Below, one piece after another: positions 6,875 through 14,343 of a stretch of 14,343 nt of DNA (position 1 is the stretch's first letter; every line of letters begins with the position of its first letter). This DNA is from Stephanodiscus triporus (lineage: Eukaryota; Bacillariophyta; Thalassiosirophyceae; Thalassiosirales; Thalassiosiraceae). The position numbers were made by a program, and so were the translations under genes. The notes beneath the pieces are model-generated. The model was not told where the DNA came from. It ran no database searches and was given only the letters and a program-made list of their open reading frames with translations. The stretch is taken from contig JALLAZ010001566.1 of NCBI GenBank assembly GCA_036939755.1, forward strand, positions 1 through 14,343, written 5' to 3'.

Positions 6875-9800
6875 ATGGGAGTTAAGAACCTCTGGCGTCT
6901 CCTCCTTCCGGTGGGCCATCGCCTCTCCATCGAGACGCTCTCCCACCAGACGCTCGCCATCGACGCGTCCATATGGCTCACCCAGATCTCTAAGGCGTGT
7001 CGCGACCCGGAGACGGGACGGATGCTGCCGAATCGTCCTCACGTGCGCATCTTCTTGCTTAGGTTGATGAGGTTGCTGTACCATCAAATCAAACCCGTAG
7101 TTGTCTTCGATGGTATGTAGGTATATCATTGTGCGTTTGTCTGCTTCGAGAATAGACCGCTCCTCGTGCTAAATATTCCATTATCGTACGTTCGAATTAC
7201 TTTCCACTGATGGATTATTATTCGTTTCGGATACGACCCCTCTACGGCAGGGGTGATGCCGGAGGTAAAACGGAGGGAGATACAGCGCAGGAGAGATCAA
7301 CGGGAAAAATTATGGCGAGACGACGACGACGACGACGCCGGCGGTGGCGAGGATGGACCAGCGGGCGTGGGAGGAGGAGGGGCGTTAAAGCGCGCCGCGA
7401 AGAAGATTCTGGTAAAGCGACTGAAAGAGTGGAGAGAAAAGGAAGCGACGATGCAGAAGAAGAGGACACATAGTAAGAAGGAGGAGGACAAAAGTGAGGA
7501 GGGTGACCCTAGCATGAATGGCATGGAGAAGATGGTCACGTCCAAGACGCCGAATAATTCTGGGGCATTGTCGGCAGGATTTACGCTCGAAGATGATGAC
7601 GTTTTAACTTCTCAATCGCAACAACAGTTAGCGCCTCAGAGTCATCACGACAAAAATAGTGATGACGTTATTTCGATCGACGGCAGCAGCGGCGGAGATC
7701 GTAGACAATCTGACGTTGACCATCGTGGTTTCCTACAATATCAGCGCGGGGATGATGTCCACGACGATGATGGATCTGGCAATGACTGGGAAATGTCGCG
7801 CGCAATCCAATCATCCATTGATGATTCTATCAATCAGCGGCAGCGAAAGAGGCCGTCTTCTTCACTTGTGCGTCCCGGGGAGAGCAACGATGGGCATTCC
7901 AATGAAGCTGTTTCCGACGGGGACGATCCATATTATGGAAATCAATCCGTCAAACGATGCGATTTTGTCCATGCCAATGCCGACAATGAGATCATAGCCT
8001 CGTTATCCAGCGAGACGCGACATCAGTGGATCGACTCGCAGTACAGGGCACATCGCATACAGAGCCGGTCAGAGTGTATACGTGCGGCCGCCAATCCGCA
8101 AGACTATTCGTCGACGCAATTGCGCAATTTCTTGAAGATCAGCATGTTGAACAAGCGGGTGGGTGAGATTGGCAAATTAGTAGAGACGCGGAAGGAGTTT
8201 GCGGTCGAGAGAATGGGCCGTGATGACAATGTCACTGCTACTAACCCACGACGATGTTCTCGTCCTGAATTGCAACGCTTAAGGAGGCACAAAGATAATG
8301 CATCTTCCGACGATGACGATGACATCGACAACGAATTGTTCGACAAGACTTCAAACAATAACATTGAACCGTCGATGAAGGTTTTGTTTGGAGATGATGA
8401 TTCTAATTCTGATTCTCATGGCGATGTTTCGGGTGATGATGGGTATGGATGTGATGGAGGATTTCTTCTTCCGTCTGCCAAGGCCGCTGTGACTTTCCAA
8501 AGTGAGAGCACGAAGGATGATGTCGTCGAATTATTAACAAGTGACAGTGAGGATACTAGCGCGTCACAATCGTCCATAAATAGACGTCCATCTTCGAATG
8601 AGATTGAAAGGGTGGGCCAAAACTGCGAAACTACTGATCACCGTGATGTACCGCTCTCATCAAATCCACAAAGCACCTTGAGTGCTTTTCAATCATCAAA
8701 GTTATTATTAGAATTATCTACTGCAGATCAAGAATGGGCAGACTGGGGAGGTGAAGCTGACGACAAAAAAGACACAATTCAAGTGGGTATTAACGATTTC
8801 AATGAAGCTGTGGAGAAAAATAGCGGATCGCATGAAGATACTGAAAGTGATAGCGATGAAGACACGTTTCTTATGCTTGGTAATGCTACCAAACCTGCTC
8901 GCTTCACTCGTGATGATGGGGTAGTAACGACAACGGGTTCAATTGTTCCAATCGCTGTTGATGCGGTTTTACCATCCAGGTATGACAACATCGGAGGAGT
9001 CGATGATGACGATGTCGACGTTGAGTGGGAGGATTGCAATTCAGAAGACGATCGCGTTTGCGATAGAAATGAGGTTAACGCCAACCAATCCAAAGACGAG
9101 GACAGCAACGAGAGAGAAATTGAGCCTCAAGCACCGTCATCTAAGTCTAGTCCCACATCCAGCATAAATGGAGAAGAACCACTTGAAATTGGCAGCTCCT
9201 GTGAAAGCGGAAACGAAAATGACGAGTATGATGCACTCCTCGATGATCCTCAAGCTGCTGCCTTGAAACGTGCGCAAACCACTGCATCGAACTTAACGAG
9301 CTGGGCTGGTCGGGCATTTCAGCGTGCCATTTCTGAGCTTGCTGTCCATCAGACGCAGCCTCATTCGCCTACCCGAACCAGCCACCAAGTCAACACTGTG
9401 AAAGATAGTATCGACTTGACTACTGGCCACGACGGGATTGACGCCGATTGCGGTTGCAACCATATCGACACAGGAAGTGGTTCAATTGACCGAAACCTCG
9501 ATTCGTCTGCGGCGCAACACCAGATCAAAAGAAATGTGTACTTTCTTGACACTTCGCTTGAGGGCTTGACTGCGGCCCACACTGCCATCCTTGAAGAAGA
9601 AAAGACCATGGAGAGAGATATGAGCACAATAACGGATGAAATGAAAGAAGATATCCTCACCCTTCTTCGGCTGTGTGGAATACCCTGGGTTGAGTCTCCA
9701 ACAGAGGCCGAGGCTCAGTGCGCTGCATTGGAAGAGCTTGGACTAGTAGATGGCATTGTTACCGAGGATAGCGACATCTTTGTCTTTGGCGGAAAGAAAG

Positions 9801-10552
9801 TGTACAAGAACTTCTTCGACGAGCAGAAGTTTGTTGAAGCGTACTTTGCAAGTGACATTGAGCGCGACCTTGCACTCAAAAGGCACCAGCTGGTAGCGCT
9901 TGCCATGCTACTCGGGGGCGATTATACCGACGGCGTGAAGGGTGTTGGGATTGTTAACGGGATGGAGGTATTACAGGCGTTCACAATTCATGATTCTGAA
10001 GATGGCATCAGAGATGGCCTCCAACGATTTCGCGAGTGGCTTGACGGCTTCGGCGACCCTTCGTTGGATGACAGTGAGGATTTCTCGTCGCAAAAAGTTG
10101 CCTTATTTCACAAAAAGCATAAGTCGGCTCGGACTCGTTGGGTTGCACCAGCAGACTTTCCCTCACGTGGAATTGTCAATGCGTATATAAACCCTGTGGT
10201 GGACAAATCTGAAGCAAAATTTTCATGGGCTATTCCAGACTTACACGGCTTACAAACTTTCTGCGCAGAAACATTGGGGTGGGAAAGAGCCGAGACGGAT
10301 CGAGTAGTTAATCCAGTCCTGAAAGTTTTGGAGAGCGGATCAAAGCAAATGCGCCTAGAATCTTACTTCTTGAGGTATGAAGATGGTTACAAGTTTGCCA
10401 AGGTCAGATCAAAAAGACTAAAAACGATTTTGCACGATATTCAAAGTGGGGATAATGTCAATGAGGCTTCTACCTCAGACAGTGCTGGGATGGCATCTAA
10501 TACTGATGTGGATGTTGCGCCAGATAATAAGAGGCGGAAGAAAAAAAAGTAG
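6875..10552 (+). CDS. ERCC5: XPG/Rad2/ERCC5-type nucleotide excision repair endonuclease
   Basis: Two exons, 6875-7112 and 7251-10552, give 1179 residues, near human XPG length. The enzyme cuts 3' of bulky DNA lesions in nucleotide excision repair, with TFIIH, in the nucleus (family knowledge). The N domain starts MGVKNLWRLL. The metal ligands are in place: D30 (LAIDASIW), D79 (VVFDG), E898 and E900 (SPTEAEAQC), D919 and D921 (TEDSDIF) and D970 (LLGGDYTDG), the last followed by the helix-two-turn-helix (VKGVGIVNGMEVL). The spacer (about 100-860) is acidic. It includes a UIM-like EMSRAIQSSID (about 259-269) and a segment at about 326-395 (SLSSETRHQWID..., STQLRNFLKISMLN) resembling the conserved human spacer region linked to TFIIH. 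QMRLESYF (1112-1119) fits a PIP box for PCNA. The tail NKRRKKKK is a likely nuclear signal. An in-frame upstream Met exists at 6767, but 6875 is chosen because Gly2-Val3 of MGV is invariant. The gene appears intact. Confidence 0.96.
7113..7250 (+). other. XPG intron (138 bp, GT-AG, phase 1)
   Basis: The exon ends gat-g before gtatgtag and resumes after ctctacggcag with gg-gtg-atg-ccg. Splicing gives FDGVMPEVK, which matches the FDGxxPxxK motif of XPG/FEN1 nucleases. Without splicing the frame stops at 7118-7120. The donor and acceptor fit the GT-AG rule. Confidence 0.95.
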
Positions 10553-11277
10553 ATTATGTCGGGCCATCAATTGCCCATGACATGAATGGAATTCTAAGAC
10601 ATGCAAGGATCTGTTGAGGGTGCCTTCTGATGCGACCGCATCGACAGGCGAGCCAAACATTTTCACAGACATGCCTCATGGTAATAATTTTCTAAGGACT
10701 GACTTGTATCCAGGCTCATTGTTCGGTTTTCATTTCCGTCCGCTCTTGCCTTGTTATCGATTGAGCCCAAGGTGGAAGAATGCCCCATCTGTCGTGTTGC
10801 TTGCGCAAATGGATTCGCGCAGACCATCACCCGTCGTCATCCAGTGTAGTATCATTGCCACGGGGCCTTCTCGAACTCATGTTGGATGCCCCATGTCGTT
10901 GAATGACCGTACCAGCACTTCACTCCTCTCTCTCTCGTTCGCTGGGCCATCGGGTGCCCTCTTCTAATAATAGCATACTGTGCTAGAATGAAACACAGAT
11001 TTTTCGACCATCTATTGCCATCTTCTTCGATTTCTTCCACCAGTAATGGCATTGCCCAGACAATTGGCACAGATTTTGTCGCGGCCAATACGTTGCAAAA
11101 GGTCAAGTCATTTTTTCCCGAGCAAAGTTGGTAATGATAATACAAAGAATTATACCAATTATCCTATTTGTTATACGCGCGGTTTTGGTGCAGACCCGAA
11201 GTCTTTTCCCAATACCACGCAGCTATCAAAGCAAGGTTGCATTATCCTGTCTTTAACAACTGAACGGTCCCCGATGT
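10553..11277. other. Gene-free stretch between XPG and the LRR gene
   Basis: The 3' ends of two convergent genes meet here. I see no intact gene. One plus-strand frame (10760-10906) reads IEPKVEECPICR then, across an in-frame TAG (10847-10849), YHCHGAF...C, faintly like a decayed RING-type zinc finger. A 117-codon plus frame (10614-10967) and a 97-codon minus frame (10852-11145) overlap it and are unrecognised. Confidence 0.5.
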
Positions 11278-12714
11278 TCATTCGCGCAGGTGCGACAGGT
11301 GGTCGGACGTCGTCGCCTTACCTCCTGTTGGCTGCCTGATACTAACCACGGAAGAGAGGTCTTCGGAGAGTCTGCTTTCTCGAGAGGAGCTGGAATAGTG
11401 CGAAAAAAATCTCTCGAGAAGCGTCGGTGTAGTGCTTAAGAATTGATACATCACTGACATTCCATCGGGGAACCGTAGGGTTGCCCTCGCTCGAGAGTTG
11501 CTAACCCTAGCCATCCAAGCAATGGCATGAGGCAATACGTTTGTTCCCATATCAGCGAAGGGTTTCAGATTGACGTCGATACCACTAAAATGCGCCTTGA
11601 TGATCTTGATGCGCGCCACGTCGTTCTTACTCTCCTCTCTATTGAGGTGCAATAGGGACCATACAGACTCAACTGCCATGTACCATACAGAGTCAACTGC
11701 ATCCTTTCCCACAGAATCAATACGTACTGTCTCAAGGGTGTGATTGGATTGGTACGTGCTCATAATGCTTGATGAATTGCACAAAATATTGGATAATGCA
11801 TTTACGAGAGTTTTGAGTCCCTCATCGGTCATGGAATTGTTAATCCGATCCGAATTGTTACTCAGATCCAAAATCTTGAGGGTGGCGGTGTGGCGCTGCA
11901 GCACACTTAGCAGAGAGAGTACAGCATCATCGTCTATCACATTGCCACCCAGACTCAGCTTTTCTAAACTGCATCTTGAGCTCTGCAAAGCATCGAAGAT
12001 TGCCTGCCAACCAGTGGTTTCCAGCCAATGATTGTTACTGATATCAAGATCTTTGAGGGTGGCATTGCCGGCAAGACCATTTGCGAGGATGATGTGCTCC
12101 CCTTCACCAACATCAATTTCGGTGCCAATAAGATGAAGTGTCGTGAGATTGAATCTTGGACTCTGAAGTAATGTCCCCAGTGCGGCCCAGCCCTCCAACC
12201 TGATATCAACCCATGAACAAGAAAGTTTCGTCAGACCAGTGTGACCATTCAGTGCTTCTATGACACTTTCAAAGCCAGACCCTGACCCATCGTCAACTAC
12301 GTTGAATTCTTTCAAAGTATGAAACCTCTGTAAAGCCGGTGCCCACGCCGACTGAAACAAATGATGAGCAGGCCAACGAGTTTCTACCTCCTCGATAACC
12401 TCCAGACATTCAAATGCTTGATTGTTATTGAAAAATGGAATCAAATTTTCCCATACTTCTCCATCAGAGAGGTGCGAGCCCATAATGTTCAATTTTTTTA
12501 TGGATCGATTCAAGGCCAAACCAGGAAGGACACTAAGCAATCGTTCCTGTTGCATAAGACCAATCGTTATTTCTTCCAGGTGCGTATTCCTGCCAATGGC
12601 ATTTCCGAAGCCCTCCCAGTCATCGCCTTCGTAGTCGGTAGCATAGCGATGATCTTCGAAATCGGCAACTTCGAGCTGTGTTATTTTGGGGTTGAAGTAT
12701 CTCGTTTCGGACAT
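11278..12714 (-). CDS. Leucine-rich-repeat (RNI-type) protein, intact
   Basis: A single-exon gene of 478 residues from the ATG at 12714-12712 (MSETRYFNPKITQLEV). The frame stays open upstream to a GTG at 12738, but the ATG fits a eukaryotic start. The opening PKITQLEV...DWEGFGNAIGRNTHLEEITI has the layout common at the N-terminus of diatom LRR proteins. Repeats of roughly 26-30 residues follow, with core strands at LKDLDISNNHW (220-230), LEKLSLGGNVI (250-260) and LKILDLSNNSD (279-289). After the repeats comes a block (about 319-390, TYQSNHTLETVRI to VNLKPFADM) shared with the pseudogene at 1032-2462, then a Ser/Arg-rich tail. No transmembrane segment, signal peptide or nucleotide-binding domain is seen, so a soluble protein-binding scaffold is inferred; partner and role are unknown. 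It converges on XPG and diverges from the PSMB1-like gene 436 bases away. Confidence 0.88.
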   Translation of the reverse strand: MSETRYFNPKITQLEVADFEDHRYATDYEGDDWEGFGNAIGRNTHLEEITIGLMQQERLLSVLPGLALNRSIKKLNIMGSHLSDGEVWENLIPFFNNNQAFECLEVIEEVETRWPAHHLFQSAWAPALQRFHTLKEFNVVDDGSGSGFESVIEALNGHTGLTKLSCSWVDIRLEGWAALGTLLQSPRFNLTTLHLIGTEIDVGEGEHIILANGLAGNATLKDLDISNNHWLETTGWQAIFDALQSSRCSLEKLSLGGNVIDDDAVLSLLSVLQRHTATLKILDLSNNSDRINNSMTDEGLKTLVNALSNILCNSSSIMSTYQSNHTLETVRIDSVGKDAVDSVWYMAVESVWSLLHLNREESKNDVARIKIIKAHFSGIDVNLKPFADMGTNVLPHAIAWMARVSNSRARATLRFPDGMSVMYQFLSTTPTLLERFFSHYSSSSRESRLSEDLSSVVSIRQPTGGKATTSDHLSHLRE

Positions 12715-13150
12715 ATCTTCCGAGCGATTGGCTTTCACCTCTCGCAGGTAAAGGGCGGCCCTCGAGCTTTTGTGATGATGTGTGATGATGAAAGAAAGAA
12801 AAGAACCCCTTATCTTGATGAGTCATGCGCACGACCGGTTGGTTCCTTTGTCATTGCGGCCTGCGCGGGAGCAAGACTATCATCTTACGTTGTCGCTGTT
12901 GTTGTCGGTGTTGTGATGTTGTTTGGGAAGAAAAGCATGCAGTACCTACATACTTACGGTAGGAATCTGTAGGCAAAGGAGGAACAACGACGACTACACG
13001 TCATGACAAAAAGAGAGCAAAAAATAAAAAATAATAGCCCAAATAATATCAATGGTCCGCGTCCTCCTCCTCCTCCCTTTAAATAGTAAATAGAGTGGTG
13101 TCAGCAGCGACAGATTTCCGCGACCCCGCGTCGGTTGGACGACGGAGAGG
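12715..13150. other. Divergent promoter region of the LRR and PSMB1-like genes
   Basis: The two genes start in opposite directions from this 436-base interval. An A/T-rich patch (13010-13050) and a pyrimidine-rich run (13061-13080) precede the PSMB1-like gene. A plus-strand open frame ending at 12972 has a hydrophobic end (YVVAVVVGVVML), but its start lies antisense within the LRR gene, so I do not call it. Confidence 0.5.
13078..13085 (+). promoter_or_regulatory. Candidate TATA-like element of the PSMB1-like gene
   Basis: TTTAAATA lies 66-73 bases before the only in-frame ATG (13151), directly after a pyrimidine-rich run. An in-frame TAG at 13091-13093 shows that the coding frame cannot extend further upstream without splicing. 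Position alone supports the call. Confidence 0.35.
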
Positions 13151-13200
13151 ATGCGCTCCGCGTGGCTGCTGCCGCCCCTAACCCTGCTGGCGACTGCGTG

Positions 13201-13232
<32 letters not shown>

Positions 13233-14343
13233 TCGATCCCTACCTCCTCGACGGCGGCCTCGTGACCGCCGTCGCCGGGCGCGACTACGCTTTGATCGCG
13301 TCGGACACGCGACTCACGGACGGCGGGTACGGCATCCGAAGTCGGGATCACCTCGGCGGGCGGATATGGTCGGCCGTCTCGTCGTCGGGATGTATCGTCG
13401 ACGGATACGACGACGACGACGACAACGAACGCGCCATCGCGCGTCGTCGTGACTTCGTCCCCCCCCCGGTCCTCGTGGGGAGTGCGGGGTGCTCGGCGGA
13501 CTGCGAGTCGCTCAGGCGTCGCGTGCGCCTCGAGCTCGACGCGCTCCTCTCGTCGTCGTCAACGTCGTCGTCGTCGTCGTCATATTATTATAATCGCCAT
13601 CCCGGCGGGGGGGGGGGCGGGGTCAGGTCCGTGGCGAACCTACTCCAGCAGGTGCTGTACGGCCGTCGATCGTTCCCGTACTACTCGTTCTGCGTCGTGG
13701 CGGGACTGGACCGCGCGCGTCGTGGTCTTGGTCGAGGTCGAGGTCGCGGGGGAGGGGGGGGGGAGGGGGCGGCGTACGTCTACGACGCCATCGGGTCGTA
13801 CGAGAGGGTGGCCGTCGCGTGCGCCGGCACGGGACGGGAGCTCCTGCAGCCGATACTGGACCGCTCGTTCTCCCCCCCCTCCCGTCCATTTCGCGGGGGA
13901 CGATCGCCACCGAACTCCCCTCGCCGTCGTGACGGCACGAAGACTACGACGCAGGAGGAGGAGGAGGCGGCGGAGGCGGCGGCGGCGACAGGGGACGATT
14001 TCGACGAAGTGGACGACGTCGGGGGGGGAGGCGGACGCGTATCCGCACGCGCGACGACGACCACCACGGCGGACGTGCCTGCGTCGAGGCAGCGCGCGGG
14101 CGTCGCGGGGGGTCTAGTCTCGCCGGTGCGCACGACCGTGGACTGCCCTTGGGAGGATGCCGTGAACGTTATCGCGAGGGCGTACGCGTCCGTGGCCGAG
14201 CGCGAGATATCCGTCGGCGACGAGGTCGTTATATGCGTGATCCTGACGAACGACGCCGCGCGTTCGAAGGGGAGGGTTTCGGTCGGCGGCGGCGACGGCG
14301 ACGAAGACGAAGACGAAGACGACGACGACGACGACGACTTCGG
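13151..14343 (+). CDS. PSMB1: Proteasome 20S subunit beta-6 (PSMB1/Pre7-type), 3' end cut by window
   Basis: An uninterrupted frame of 397 codons runs off the right edge. Beta-6 is one of the non-catalytic beta-ring subunits of the 20S proteasome (family knowledge). Conserved blocks: FDPYLLDGGLVTAVAGRDYALIASDTRL (28-55), VLVGSAGCSADCESL (107-121), VANLLQQVLYGRRSFPYY (161-178), VVAGLD (182-187), GAAYVYDAIGSYER (206-219), AGTGRELLQPILD (225-237) and DCPWEDAVNVIARAYASVAEREISVGDEVVICV (331-363). The catalytic Thr1 of active beta subunits is replaced (GGLVTA), as expected for beta-6. The family is about 240 residues; here loops are swollen: Ser10 at 18-27, an Asp stretch at 87-91, a Ser/Gly insertion at 133-157, a Gly/Arg insertion at 190-205, about 90 residues at 239-328 and an Asp/Glu run from 382. 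The N-terminus WLLPPLTLLATAW is hydrophobic, odd for this cytosolic/nuclear subunit. M1 is the only Met visible, so the start is fixed unless there is an upstream exon. Confidence 0.88.
13201..13231. repeat. (GTC)n / (TCG)n triplet tract in the PSMB1-like gene
   Basis: A 31-base uninterrupted tract encodes ten Ser (TCG) directly before the conserved FDPY segment that opens the beta-6 fold. Confidence 0.95.

Noticed and set aside
12361..12972. Plus-strand 203-codon frame with a hydrophobic C-terminus
   Set aside because: Its first two thirds are antisense to the LRR gene. The hydrophobic end alone does not support a gene.
13449..14117. Plus-strand 222-codon Arg/Ser-rich frame
   Set aside because: A shifted frame of the PSMB1-like gene; the true frame has no stop and shows the proteasome blocks along its whole length.

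Overview
The window looks like nuclear DNA of a unicellular photosynthetic stramenopile, most likely a centric diatom. This rests on inference: compact genes with at most one short GT-AG intron, a cysteine-free LRR family of the type common in diatom genomes, a Ty1/copia relic, and a GIY-YIG reverse-transcriptase tail of a kind I know from algal genomes. No species name can be read from the sequence.

Layout. Positions 1-522 (+) are the 3' end of a broken copia pol (RNase H), followed by a polypurine tract and a probable LTR. Positions 1032-2462 (-) are an LRR pseudogene with two nonsense codons, two frameshifts and a ~99 bp foldback insertion. Positions 2945-3101 form an inverted repeat around a perfect 24 bp palindrome. 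Positions 3169-5154 (-) encode a greatly enlarged AAR2, a U5 snRNP assembly factor. Positions 5451-6428 (-) hold the GIY-YIG C-terminal part of a retroelement, 5'-truncated and with a long insertion inside the nuclease domain. Positions 6875-10552 (+) encode a complete two-exon XPG/Rad2/ERCC5 repair nuclease. Positions 11278-12714 (-) encode an intact LRR protein paralogous to the pseudogene. From 13151 to the window end (+) runs the 5' part of a proteasome beta-6 (PSMB1-type) subunit gene, open at the right edge.

The genes do not form a pathway. Splicing-factor assembly, nucleotide excision repair and protein turnover are unrelated housekeeping functions, set among decayed transposons and a fast-evolving LRR family. 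The clearest common theme is physical. AAR2, the PSMB1-like gene and the first part of XPG are GC-rich and carry many (GAC)n/(GTC)n tracts that insert poly-Asp, poly-Ser or poly-Val runs into otherwise conserved proteins. The LRR genes and the rest of XPG have more balanced composition.

I found no convincing novel multi-gene system. The points most worth a second look are the expanded AAR2 and beta-6 proteins, the split GIY-YIG ORF, and two hairpin-forming elements.
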